Part shown: positions 11,401 to 21,093 of the stretch, piece by piece
How positions within the stretch are numbered: position 1 is the first letter of the stretch
Layout of the letters: every line of letters begins with the position of its first letter
Assembly: GCA_003254885.1 (NCBI GenBank)
Contig: QANT01000460.1
Coordinates: forward strand, 1 to 22,149
Source: Purshia tridentata
Lineage: Eukaryota > Streptophyta > Magnoliopsida > Rosales > Rosaceae
DNA length: 22,149 nucleotides
Direction of reading: 5' to 3'
Translations under genes and position numbers: made by a program
Notes under the pieces: model-generated
Databases searched by the model: none
What the model saw: only the letters and a program-made list of their open reading frames with translations
Told to the model about the DNA's origin: nothing

Positions 11401-13002
11401 GAATTCATGATCAAATTAAGTCACAGTACCCATAACATGTCAATTCCATGATCCAGCCTAATATCCAGAACATAAATTTTGGATCTGCTATCCTTGCTGA
11501 TAATAAAACTTTTATTGAGTAATAAAAAATGCAAGCATAAATCTTGTAGTTACTTCAAGAGGCAAACATTTGTAATTGGAGAAATGATTGGTGGTGGATG
11601 AGAGTTGCATTATCTAAATGGTATAGTTATTGCAATCACTCTTAAACCATAATTTATAAAGCCAACTTCACAATGTTGAATCCTTTCACCCAAGTATTTC
11701 ACCTGAATAAACAGGTCAACTTTGCATTCCTTTTTGGCAATCTGATTTCACACCCTGTATACTAGTTATGTACAATCTCAACTTCTAAACCCCAAAAAGC
11801 TTTATTTGGTGACTAAGAGACCAAAAGAAAAACAAATGGCAGAAAATTTAAGAAACTTTACTCTTTGCTATTTCACTCTTCTGAGACAAAAAAGAAAAAA
11901 AAAATGTTATAGTTTTCCAAATCCCAAGGAAACTTTTGTCTGAACTGAGCCAGTTAAGACAGAAAGCGTCCTAAACATTTCTTGTCCATCCAAGACCAGC
12001 AACAAGTACGCTCATACTTATAGAAGCCGGGAGGGCAGACAACTATCCCTAGTTCAAGCCATTCATCGACTCAGACCAGAACATCTCCCAAAGTTGTTCT
12101 TAGGGAGCAGGTAAACCACAGCGGTCAGTTATGCAACTTTTCAAGGACCCTACCTAGTATGACCATGCAGATCTCCAAGGACCTGTTCCACCCAGCATGG
12201 TTAAAATGCCCTACAAAAGAAAGCTTCCCTTAACAGGAAGCAGCTGCGGCAGAGACCTTTTCTCAATTGGACCAAAAATCTCATGATGATAGGTTGGTAG
12301 CTGAAGTCTAACTTCAATCAGCACCACCCTGATGGGTTAGGGCCAAGCTAGTCCCTCTGGCCTATAATTAGGCTCCCCCAGAAACCATATCGGCATTCTG
12401 TTTTCTTTAGGGTTCCAGACCTAAAACTTATTATTTCCCTTCACCGTGTAAATGACTTAACATCGGAGCCTCCTAGGCCTGGCACCAAACCAGTGTCGGC
12501 TGATTTCGACATCTACACTTTCCAGCTCCCCAGGATCCAAACAGAGCATAAAGTCAAACTTCACACGCATAAGTTAAAATGACAAACCGTTTTCGCATAC
12601 CAGCACGATGACAAGCCCATAAACACAAATCGAAGCAAAATGAAACAACCCACTAAAGAACCAAACTAAAAAAAACAAAAAACAAAAAATCATAGCAATC
12701 ACGTGAAAATTCAATTTCAGCTGAGAAAGCATACCTGAAGATGAGGAAGAGTTGGACGAATTGCCATGATTGTTCTTCTTCCCCATGGCTTTGACAACCA
12801 AGGAATGGAAGCCATTAGAGGAAACCCTACGCTTCAAATTCAAGTCCCTAATCTCAAAGACCCTCCCATCTTCAACTCCAAGCCAAGAAGGCCTAGCGGC
12901 GTTTCCGGAATTCCAGGAAATGGGTTTCTCAGTAAACGAGTTTCTGAGCAGAAAAGGGCTTCTTGTGCTGATGTTCTTGATGTTTATGGACCACAGATCC
13001 AT
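8404..13002 (-). CDS. UPF0301/DUF179 (YqgE/AlgH-like) protein, probably plastid-targeted, 3 exons
   Basis: Exons in transcript order: 13002-12735, 10629-10484, 9084-8404. They join with GT-AG borders in phases 1 and 0 to 364 residues plus TAG. The protein starts MDLWSINIKN. Residues 1-80 are rich in Ser, Arg and Asn with few acids, like a chloroplast transit peptide. A serine/asparagine run follows (about 78-89), then an acidic linker with the block LDWREVRAKLYSGEQ (exon 2). The DUF179 domain runs from about residue 165 (HPISVPETGCVLVATEKLDG) and shows GPFGVVINRPL, LHFGGPLE, FFVGYAGWQLDQL and WYVAACSS, all typical of the YqgE/AlgH family. Bacterial members are about 190 residues, so this is a plant form with an added N-terminus. 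Family function is unclear. The exon-3 methionine at residue 141 could serve as an alternative start lacking the targeting region. The upstream side (13003-13400) has GA/CT-rich leader sequence and a CpG-rich patch near 13330-13375. Confidence 0.92.
10779..10796 (+). repeat. (AC)9 microsatellite in DUF179 intron 1
   Basis: Nine uninterrupted AC units are followed by an imperfect ATAC tail in the 2.1-kb intron. Confidence 0.9.
10859..10895. promoter_or_regulatory. 16-bp perfect palindrome next to a telo-box, within DUF179 intron 1
   Basis: TTTAGAGCGCTCTAAA at 10859-10874 is a perfect palindrome. AAACCCTAAA, the plant telo-box sequence, starts 12 bases later at 10886. The telo-box is known as a promoter element near starts of growth-related genes; here it lies deep inside an intron, so any regulatory role is uncertain. 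Confidence 0.3.
11990..12545 (-). mobile_element. Possible decayed LTR-retrotransposon (solo LTR-like) fragment in DUF179 intron 1
   Basis: This stretch is clearly richer in G and C than the rest of the intron and has no long reading frame. Read on the minus strand it carries CTCCGATGTTAAGTCATTT (12468-12450) and further on a CTAATTATAGGCC segment. To my memory, this arrangement of a CTCCGATG-TTAAGTCA block before a TATA-like sequence is typical of plant LTRs. I see no clear TG...CA ends, target-site duplication, primer-binding site or gag/pol remnant, so the boundaries are approximate and the call is tentative. Confidence 0.3.
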
Positions 13003-14640
13003 GGCGGCCCCTCAGGAGCAGAACTGTTTCCCGGTAAAAAGAAAAAAGGGGTGTGGAAGAGTTTACTCTTCTCTAGCGATGGAAACTTTAAGAGAGAGAG
13101 AGTAAACGGGGAGAAAATGTGTAACGGATATAATAATGGACAATGCAAACAAAACGAAGAGACCAATGGGGGGCAAGTCGAGAGAGAGTTGAAAACGACG
13201 GTATGGAGCAGAGAATATGCTTTTTTTTAACCGAATTGTGTGTGAGTGAGTGAGAGGCAGAGAGAGTTTGGCATCACAGGCTTGTGATGTTAGTGTGTTT
13301 TATCATCCAACCGAGTTTGTAGAGAAATGTGCGTGCGTGCTGGCGGGTAAACCGACGCGCGTTTGCAACTGCCGCACAAATTCGACTTGAGTTCATCGTC
13401 ACTACTTCGCACCATTCGACTTACGTGGACATTTACCCCCACGTATTTTTAAGTTTTTTTTTTGTTTTGGTTGGTACACTTTATAGTTGGAGAAAAGTTT
13501 ATTTATAAAAAATGTGAGGTATATATTTATTATTTTTATCTCTCTTATCTCTCTTATAATTATAATGGATCAATTGTAAAGTATACTAGTAATTTCGCAA
13601 ACAAACAGAGACTTTTTTTAATTGATGAGAGGAATACAAACTTGAAACCTCCCGAATATTGTGAAGATAAATTAGACAATAAGGAAAATACCATTATAGA
13701 GAATCAAACAATTTGAGGCTCCATGAAGGTAAATATGGGACGACTTGTTATCGTGTTGGTGTATGATTCTATGTGTTTTGTGCTGGGCCTGTATACTACA
13801 TATATATAGTCTCCTTGGTTTTTATTCATTCTGGGCCTGGAGCTTAGAGCCCAAAGCCCTTTTAGCTGCATATTTATGTTTCAAGAGTCATCGTGGCATG
13901 AACAATTTATAGCGGTTTATTTCGCACCATTTAAACTTACATAATGCGACGAATTGCAGCGCAGTCGCATAATCTATTTTTTAGGATATTGTTTCAAATT
14001 TTGGCTTCAATTCTATATACGCTTCAACCGCTTGATCAGCATTCGTAAAAATGTTTTTTTAATGTTCTAATTTTTTCTTTCCTCTGTTTCAGTTTTTTAA
14101 TCTCTTTGTTGTTTATCTTTCGATTCACAGGTTAAAATTTGGGTGTTTTTGTGTTCCTCCTCCTATTTGAACAGGTAATTATATTTGTGTTTGGTTTTGT
14201 AGCAAACCAAAGAGTAGTTGGAAGCTATGGATCAGAGCTCTAATGTTTAAAAAAATGTAGCTTAATGTTGTAAACACAGCTTTTTATGAAAGCTATTTCT
14301 AATCCCCCTATGTAATGTAACAATTTCTGTACATGTTTTGTACACTTTTGTTATCTGGTTGCTCAAGAAGAACTAAAACCAAAGTAAAATATTAAAGGAA
14401 AACTGTATTAAATAACTTATTTTAATACTAGAATATCTTTTTTTGACCTTTCCCTTCCCATCTTTTTCTTTTTTACTCTTCTTTGGACACATTTTGGGCC
14501 AAAACACTTTTCATATCACGTATTTACGTGGTCAGTATTGTGTTGATCAAAAAATTAAATTTAACAAAAATGTAAAAAAAAGTAAAAATAATGAATATGA
14601 TCAACTGACTGCAACACTTTCTAAAGTAGTTGTAGACAAT
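13003..14640. other. DUF179 promoter/leader followed by AT-rich intergenic DNA
   Basis: From 13003 to about 13330 the minus strand should hold the leader and core promoter of the DUF179 gene, with CT-repeat sequence and CpG-rich bases upstream. The rest is AT-rich and shows no convincing gene. A short similar pair occurs at 13404-13423 and 13920-13943 (TTCGCACCATT followed by an ACTTAC). An imperfect palindrome surrounds 13944-13974 (ATGCGAC ... GTCGCAT). The short reading frame at 13462-13716 is AT-biased and looks like chance. Confidence 0.5.
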
Positions 14641-14776
14641 TTGTTGACCATTTATTGATCATTCGTTGATTATCAACATTTCAGATCTAGAACAACGAAC
14701 TCATATCGAAATTTCAAATCCAAAAGAACAAACTCATATAGAAATTTAAGATATAGCTAGAACAACAAATCCATCT
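14641..14776 (+). repeat. Degenerate short tandem repeats
   Basis: Two small arrays adjoin. First, an 11-base unit occurs three times at 14641-14673 (TTGTTGACCAT, TTATTGATCAT, TCGTTGATTAT). Second, a unit of about 35 bases starting AGAACAA begins at 14689, 14725 and 14759; the first two copies share ACTCATAT-GAAATTT and the third is partial. Confidence 0.5.
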
Positions 14777-14953
14777 ACGTAGTCGATCTCTCAAATTGCC
14801 ATGAGGTTATTTAATACAATTCTTTCTTATATTGTCTTTTTATGCCATGCATATTTACTCAATGCTTTTTTATAATAATATATGCCATGCAGAGAAATTA
14901 TCCAAAGAAAATGAGTTCAGCCAAGTTTTTTAATTTGGCTAAAATGGAGCAGT

Positions 14954-15017
14954 TTATGTGTAACTATGGACTAATGGATGATTAGTTTGATCTAAGGATT
15001 CTGAAAAAGTTTCAAAA
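14954..15017 (+). repeat. Left arm of a 64-nt inverted repeat pair
   Basis: Positions 14954-15017 match the reverse complement of 15998-16061 with 62 of 64 bases identical by eye. The arm begins TTATGTGTAACTATGG and ends AAAGTTTCAAAA. The arms face each other across about 980 bases. The bases just outside (TGGAGCAGT on the left, TTTTTATAA on the right) do not form an obvious target-site duplication. Confidence 0.85.
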
Positions 15018-15290
15018 AATAAAGAAGCGACAGTTGGAAGTTGGAACCAATGGCGAACCCAAAAATTAATTTACATGAGGCGTAGTAGCGACAAAATAAA
15101 AATTAAATGAAAAAATGATTCAATAAAAATTTCAAACTTTAAATATATGTAAAATCTCAAATAAATATTTTTACTAATTAATTGTGGTGCAATATGAAAT
15201 TATTAATATGCACTAATTAATTAAGGGTTTTGGTATTTTAAAAAGGTTCAATATTCAATATGCATGTGGTAAGTTATTTAATTCATTTTT

Positions 15291-15534
15291 GAGTATCTAA
15301 ATTGCATTTGGATCATTAATTGTGTTTGAGTAATTGGACTTTTTCCTAAGTGGTGTTGGTGAATGATATTAAAATGTTGCTGCCCAGCCTGCCCATAAAA
15401 CAAGAGGGGGCGTTCACATGTGATTGAGAGAATAAACATATATGAGATTGTCTCTTTTAATTAGTTAATAACTTAATTAAAGCAACCAAATGCGGGCAAG
15501 AACGACCCCGGTTGGAACCGTCAGAGTAGTTAAA
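15291..15534 (+). repeat. Source copy of a dispersed direct duplication (left and right parts separated by 172 bases)
   Basis: Positions 15291-15329 and 15502-15534 recur as one continuous block at 22078-22149. The left part matches 38 of 39 bases and the right part 33 of 33. The 172 bases at 15330-15501 are absent from the second copy. The removed segment nearly has GT...AG borders, but a GT-AG excision would leave one extra A relative to the second copy. A deletion at a 2-base GA microhomology fits exactly. Confidence 0.85.
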
Positions 15535-15559
15535 AAATGACAAATAAAACATATAATAT

Positions 15560-15830
15560 AGTTGACTACTTGACTTGACTCGAAGAGGCCGGTCTTCGTA
15601 AGATCATTTGTTTGATCAAATTTCAAACCTGGCTGGAGACTGGAGTTGATCTTAATTCTCTATATCGATCAACAGCCTGGTCACTCCGAGTACCCAGCTC
15701 CTCAATTCGACCCAACTCCGGTCTGCCAAATAGCTGCCCGCGCAGAACCTTGCTCCATCAGACCGGACTTACGCGACCGGCCGGCCAGCTCTGCCCGCGC
15801 TCAACGGCCACGAAGAGGTAATAAGTCCAG
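15560..15830. other. GC-rich island within AT-rich intergenic DNA
   Basis: This stretch, densest at 15675-15825, is rich in CCGG, GCGC and CCGGCCGGCC motifs, while the DNA on both sides is strongly AT-rich. It lies inside the inverted-repeat pair. CGAAGAGG occurs at both its left (from 15582) and right (from 15820) sides, and the left copy starts a small palindrome, CGAAGAGGCCGGTCTTCG. Two overlapping plus-strand frames run through it (15612-15821 and 15646-15906); one reads as a Pro/Arg-rich peptide, but neither resembles a family I know. Captured foreign or gene-fragment sequence is possible. Confidence 0.4.
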
Positions 15831-15997
15831 ATACTTCTTTTCTTTTCTACTGTTGTACGTGATAAGTGGGTCATGCATGGTTCAGTCATCGTACCAAAAG
15901 ATCTAAATTAAAACCAACACGTTCACAACTGGCGTTTTTTTCTTTTTTTGGTCTGACACAAGCGTTTCAATATATTTAGTATTTAAACCTTTTCATG

Positions 15998-16061
15998 TTT
16001 TGAAACTTTTTCAGAATCCTTAGATCAAACTAATCATCCATTGCTCCATAGTTACACATAA
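15998..16061 (-). repeat. Right arm of the 64-nt inverted repeat pair
   Basis: This is the reverse-complement partner of 14954-15017, with two adjacent mismatches (AGCAATGG against ACTAATGG when read in the left-arm direction). It lies 0.9 kb upstream of the ankyrin-PGG gene. If both arms are transcribed together they could form a long hairpin, which in plants is a potential small-RNA source; that is inference. Confidence 0.85.
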
Positions 16062-16370
16062 TTTTTATAAATTTGAAAATAATTTTTAAGTAAGTAATAA
16101 TGTTTAAAATAATTAATTACAGTTTACAAATTCTTTTAACAATTAACACTAATTATTTAACCTTTTTTAACAGCTTAGAACCTTTAATTTATTTTAGAAA
16201 ACTGATTTGGAATTAATAAGTGATTTCTATAAATTATTTTTAATTATCAGAAATTAAAATAATTATTTAATATTAATTAATTTAAAGTAAGTTAAACAAA
16301 TGAGAAAATAAAATTTTGGTAAAAAAATAAATAAATAAATCAGAAAATGTGAATAATGAAAGAAGAGAGG

Positions 16371-16500
16371 AAATTGAATGCACATGCAAAGTTACAGGCG
16401 GATAATCTCTACTTGTTTAGGTTGCTAGTCCCAGGTGGCAGGTGTGTACGTTCCTGGTTAGATTTTGTATAGCTTGTCTGAAAAGCATCCACTTTTGACT
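16371..16500 (+). repeat. Promoter-proximal direct repeat, copy A
   Basis: It shares with 16694-16799 the ordered blocks TGCAAAGTTACAG-CGGATA, CTTGTTTAGGT or a close form, GTTCCTGGTTAGATTTTGT, and CCACTTTT. A third, partial copy of the first block (AAAGTTACAGGCGG) is at 16515-16528. A W-box-type TTGACT core ends copy A. Confidence 0.75.
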
Positions 16501-16693
16501 TTATCCAAAAAAATAAAGTTACAGGCGGCGTACTTATTATTCGACTTTTGCGTTATAGTGCAGGAAGGTCGGTAAAAATGTAGGATTCTCATCAATTAAT
16601 AAACGATAGTAATTAATTGTATGTGAATCATAACGTATATTAGATGCTAAATTAAATAAATTAAAATACCACAAACCTCATGTGTGTATAAAA

Positions 16694-16799
16694 AAATTAA
16701 ATGTGCCTATGCAAAGTTACAGCCGGATACTCTATTTGTTTAGGTCTTGCTAAGCTCAAGTGTGTTCCTGGTTAGATTTTGTGTTTACACCCACTTTTC
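16694..16799 (+). repeat. Promoter-proximal direct repeat, copy B
   Basis: This is a diverged second copy of the 16371-16500 segment, lying 170-270 bases upstream of the ankyrin-PGG start codon. The repeat is therefore probably inside that gene's promoter. Confidence 0.75.
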
Positions 16800-16861
16800 A
16801 TTTAATTATCTTTCCAGGAATAAAAGATATGAGTTGTTTCGATCTCTTCGAACAAAACAAA

Positions 16862-16885
16862 ATATATATATATATATATATATAT
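16862..16885 (+). repeat. (AT)12 microsatellite in the ankyrin-PGG promoter
   Basis: Twelve AT units lie 79 bases before the start codon. The run could act as a loose TATA region. The nearer TATATATAC at 16937-16945 is only 20 bases from the ATG, too close to place a start site upstream of it. Confidence 0.8.
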
Positions 16886-16964
16886 GAGTTGTTTATCTCT
16901 TGTTTTCTCTTTTGACAAACACAAAACATCGATCAGTATATATACTTTAATTTAAATAGGAAAT

Positions 16965-19900
16965 ATGGAGATGGGCGATGAGTCCTTGAACAAGAGGGCC
17001 GCAATTAGTGGAATGAGTAGTGAATTATATCACTGGGCCATGTACGATAGATGGAAACCGCTGAAAAATTACTACATGAACAATCCGAAAGAAATAGTTA
17101 CTCCATTGACAGCCAACGACGACACTATACTTAACATTGTTGCCTTCAACGGATGTGATGAAGTGCTTAAGGATTTAATCGATTTACTGCCACCGAGTTC
17201 GGAGCGTCTGGAGGCCTTGAAGAGAGGGAATGTTCAACGGTGCACTCCTCTTCACGATGTGGCTTGGTCTGGAAATGTGAAAGCAGCAATTGCAGTGTTG
17301 GAGAGTACCAAGATAGGCGCAACTGGACCTCATCATCATCATACTCAACGTCATCTACTGGAGCTTCGGAACAACTTAGGAGAAACCCCACTGTACAGGG
17401 CTGCTGCTCTGGGTCATACAAAGTTGGCCAAGTTTTTTGCTGGGAAAGTGGATCAGACAGACATAGATCATAAGCACTTCTACAGAAATGATATCGATCA
17501 AATGTCCATCCTTCATCGTGCAGTCATTGGCCAACATTTTGGTCTCTCTCTAATCATCTGTCGAGGAGATTCATGGTTCAATTGACTATATATACATACA
17601 TATTTCAACTTATTCATTAACATATTCTCGATCTTCTTTTGGTAATTTCCCAATTAATGCAGAAACCGCTCTTTGGTTACAGAAGAATTACCCTGCCCTT
17701 GCAGAAAAAAGGGAAAGGAATGGATTCACAAGCCTTCAATTGCTAGCACAAATGCCATCAGCCTTTAAAAATAAATTTCACAAAAGCATATGGAACAAGT
17801 TTATTTATCACTGTATGTAATATATGATGCACTTCATCGATCTTCTCCTATGTTATCTGATATATGAAGCAATTTCATAGCTAATATATATATATAAATT
17901 GCATTTCATATTTGTACAGGCCTTCCTGATTACGATCATTATGTTGGTCCTGATAATGATCATAATTATCTGGTTCCACCACCAAATCCACAGGGTGATC
18001 TGGAGAGTGGCTTGGGTCACAATCAACCCCGCAAATCTAGCTATTTGTTGAAGTTTACAGGCATGGAGAAAAAGAAGAAGAAGAAGCTTACAGGTAATTG
18101 GCAACAATGTATAATTATTGGTATTTTCCAAACACCTAGGAGTTGATGAAGTATACATGTGTACAAAATGTGCTCATGATCTAATTGCATGCATATATAT
18201 ATTTGCAGTTTGTACTATGAAGCTGTACATTGGCTTATGGAATTGGCTCGCTAAAGGTTAATTGTTTTCTGGCTTCTACTTCTTTTTGGGTGTCTTCCCC
18301 TAATTAAAATGTGCTTATGAAAATTGAGTTATGATCAAATATTTTTGGGTTCTTGGAAATGGATTAATTCACTACTTATGTCTTATTTTTGCTTGACTTT
18401 CAACCGAGTGCTTTAGGGTACGTACATCTACTTTATAGTTTAGGGTTGAATATGCAAAGACCAGACAAAATACATAGCTAGCTAGACCAGAAACTAGAAC
18501 CATTTTATGTTTGTTTTGAACTAGCTAATTAATCATATATATGCATGCATGATGAACATATAGGATGGCCGAATATCCATATCATATGGAAAGAAAAGAT
18601 AAATCAAGTATCATTATCGGATCTTATCCATTTGCTAGTCAAGAGAGACACTTCATGGATGAATAGTAGTAAAGCACATGACGGGGGGATTTCTCTCGGG
18701 TCGACATCACGATCGGAACGTCTTATTAGATGTAAAAGAGGAGAAAAAGGAAATGTTGCAGAAGAGAAACCAACCAACAATGGTTGTACTGGTTATATGA
18801 AGATCAAGGATCTTAGTGAGGTCGCAGAAGATAAGCAGGTGCAATATTTATTTAATATGTATAGTACCCCATTGCTTATAGCAACAAGCACAGGGATATT
18901 AAAAATTGTGGAAAAGATACTTGAGGTGTATCCTCAGGCAGTTGAACACCTTAGTGAAGAAGATGAACGCAACATTTTGCATATGGCCTTTAAGCATCGT
19001 CGTTTGGAGATCTATAAGCTTGTAAAAAGTAGCAAAGCAGTAATAGAAAGGTTGTCTCCCAGGATTGACCTTGATGACAACACCATAATGCACCAAGCTG
19101 CAGATATGGAATATTATTCTGCAGAAACCCAGCCTGTAGGTGGCCCTGCCATGCAATTGCAAGAAGAGCTGCGTTGGATGGAGGTGAGTCTACCCCTTAT
19201 ATATAAATTTATATTCTATATTCTAAAGAGAGAAGCTTTCCACGAATAAGGCTTACTTTATCCCAATTATTACACTTATGCCCTAATCACAATAAATGTG
19301 ATTTATTAAGTTCTTAACCTATTATTTAAATTTGTATCCAGCGTGCAGAAAAGATAGCACCACGTCATTACAACATGCACCGCAATAGGAAGAGGAACAA
19401 TATGACAGCGGAAGCGCTGTTCAAGGATCAACATGCAGGCCTTCTTAAGTTGGCTCAAGAATGGACGAAAACAACTGCGCAGTCATGCTCAGCCGTGGCA
19501 GCACTCATTGCCACTGTGGTCTTTGCAGCTGCCTTCAGTTCCCCTGGGGGTAACGATTCCAACGGCAGTCCTATTCTCCTAAATTCTCCTATCTTCTTGA
19601 TCTTCATTATCTCCGACGCTGTCTCGCTCGTTAGTTCATTAACTTCTCTCCTAATGTTTCTCTCCATCCTTATGTCTCCGTTTGAGTACCAAGATTTTCG
19701 TCACGCTATTCCACGCAAGCTCATGATTGGATTCATTTTACTCTTCTCATCCGTCATCACCACCATGATCACGTTTACTACTTCTATTATGCTCTTGATT
19801 CGTCATAAGAAGAGATGGACTAAGTTTCTAATGTTCATTCTTCCCTCTCTTCCTGTCTCAGTGTTTGGGTTGGTGCACTTTCCTTTGTTTAAAGCAACCA

Positions 19901-20007
19901 CTCAAAGTTTGAAATTTATATGTAAGAAGATTAGGAGGATTTTGCCCGGTAACTTTTTCGGCGGTTCCAAAAGGAATAAGATGCTTGGTAAGACCAAGCC
20001 CTATTGA
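16965..20007 (+). CDS. Ankyrin-repeat protein with C-terminal PGG membrane domain (ACD6/ITN1-like), 6 exons
   Basis: Exons: 16965-17541, 17663-17812, 17920-18093, 18209-18256, 18564-19183, 19342-20007. They join in frame with GT-AG borders to 744 residues plus TGA. Ankyrin-type helices are seen at about 47-80 (DDTILNIVAFNGCDEVLKDL), 90-116 (CTPLHDVAWSGNVKAAIAVL), 137-161 (GETPLYRAAALGHTKLAKFF) and 182-228 (SILHRAVIGQHFETALWL, GFTSLQLLAQMP), then in exon 5 (STPLLIATSTGILKIVEKIL, ERNILHMAFKHRRLEIYKLV). A non-ankyrin spacer in exons 3-4 contains PPPNP and a poly-lysine run. The PGG domain occupies exon 6, with SPGG ending at residue 593 and four hydrophobic segments near 571-588, 605-633, 650-676 and 683-703. 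The tail is basic. Family members act at membranes in defence, salt or abscisic acid responses; the role here is inferred. The second in-frame ATG (16971) is an alternative start. No disabling change is seen. Confidence 0.88.
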
Positions 20008-21033
20008 ATGAATTTGATTTGTGATCAGTCAACGTAACTCAAAAGCATATATGTAGGGATATTAATGGCTATTTGGGGGTTTGTTTTTGTTTCTATTATT
20101 TTAGAGATTTTTCATCTCGGTTCTAAAGCAATTATATTTCTTAGATTAAAAACTTAAAAGAAAAAAAAAACTCCACCTATTTTTAAAGTAAAATAAGCAA
20201 AAAGAAACAAAAAATTATAAGCTTCGATTACAAATTCATGTACAAATTTATTTATTTTTAAGTCATACGAAGTGGTTTAAAGTGTAACAATTTTTTTAAA
20301 GCTATATGTAACTATCATATTGTTATTTATTTTATTATGATAAGTAACGTTGTAGAATTATACAATATAATTTTATACAATTACACTTTGTTGAATGATG
20401 TAGTATTGTTTTAACATTTAAGCATTTAGAGTTTATGTTTTATAACTTCATAATTAGGATTTTAGGGCTTCAACCGTAAATTCTAAATACTGTACCATAA
20501 AACCTAAGCTCCCAAAAGAATTTAAAATTAATTAAACTAAAATTGGGTATTCTTGAATACCTTACTAGGGTATATTTAAGTTTGAATAATATTAAATGTT
20601 CTATCCTTGATTTATAAAAATTATATGTGGTGGCTTATAAATATAGTACTACTTCCATGTCTCTTCCAATCTAATCTGAAAATAAATTTAGATCTTAACC
20701 GGGTCATGTAGGGCTGAACAAAACAGAGCCACGCCTGGCAACCCTAGTCCCTAGTACTTATGGGCAAATGACCAAACTATATAAGCACCATAACCAGACT
20801 ATGTCCTTGTTGTTTACCTCTTTTTTTTTTTTTAATCCAATAATTGCTGGTATGTTCCTTGTCTTTTAGTGGGTGCAATTCTATTTGTAAAGGACCCATC
20901 ATGAATGAATAAGCAACGTAGAAAGATAAGCATCTCAAAAACTAGGCTAAAGCATAAAGTAGAGGACAAGCAATCATACTACTCTCTCTATTGACTCAAT
21001 AAGCCATTAACATATTGAGGACCCATCCTTGTT
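20008..21033. other. AT-rich intergenic DNA downstream of the ankyrin-PGG gene
   Basis: The first few hundred bases should contain the 3' UTR and cleavage site of the ankyrin-PGG gene; no single poly(A) signal stands out. The rest is AT-rich with homopolymer runs (for example a T run near 20821-20834). I see no gene, structured RNA or clear transposon end. Confidence 0.5.
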
Positions 21034-21093
21034 CACGTGGACCTTATGGCATCCCCATATTTATTAACCTACTACTTCCACGTGGGTCACGTG
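21034..21093 (+). promoter_or_regulatory. Cluster of three G-box (CACGTG) motifs
   Basis: CACGTG occurs at 21034-21039, 21079-21084 and 21088-21093, each followed by G or GG. The last two sit 9 bases apart, centre to centre. These are bZIP/bHLH binding cores, and paired ABRE-type copies are a known arrangement in abscisic acid or light-responsive promoters. They lie about 0.6-0.7 kb upstream of the apparent leader exon at 21.7 kb, whose gene would be the natural target. Confidence 0.45.

Noticed and set aside
12766..13230. 154- and 111-residue plus-strand frames
   Set aside because: They are antisense to DUF179 exon 1 and its leader, and no family is recognisable.
13462..13716. 84-residue plus-strand frame in intergenic DNA
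   Set aside because: It is Tyr/Asn/Ile-rich as expected from AT-rich DNA and has no recognisable motif.
14519..14532. CACGTATTTACGTG inverted repeat
   Set aside because: Two six-base arms with a two-base gap are readily expected by chance in several kilobases of intergenic DNA.
15048..15060. CAATGGCGAACCC as a possible decayed hAT left terminus (compare CAGTGGCGGA-type ends)
   Set aside because: Similarity is short and degenerate, and no matching right end or target duplication is seen.
15330..15501. Reading the 172-base difference between the two copies as a spliced intron
   Set aside because: Borders look like GT...AG, but excision at those sites leaves one base too many compared with the second copy; a microhomology deletion fits exactly.
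17167..17421. 84-residue minus-strand frame
   Set aside because: It is antisense to exon 1 of the ankyrin-PGG gene.
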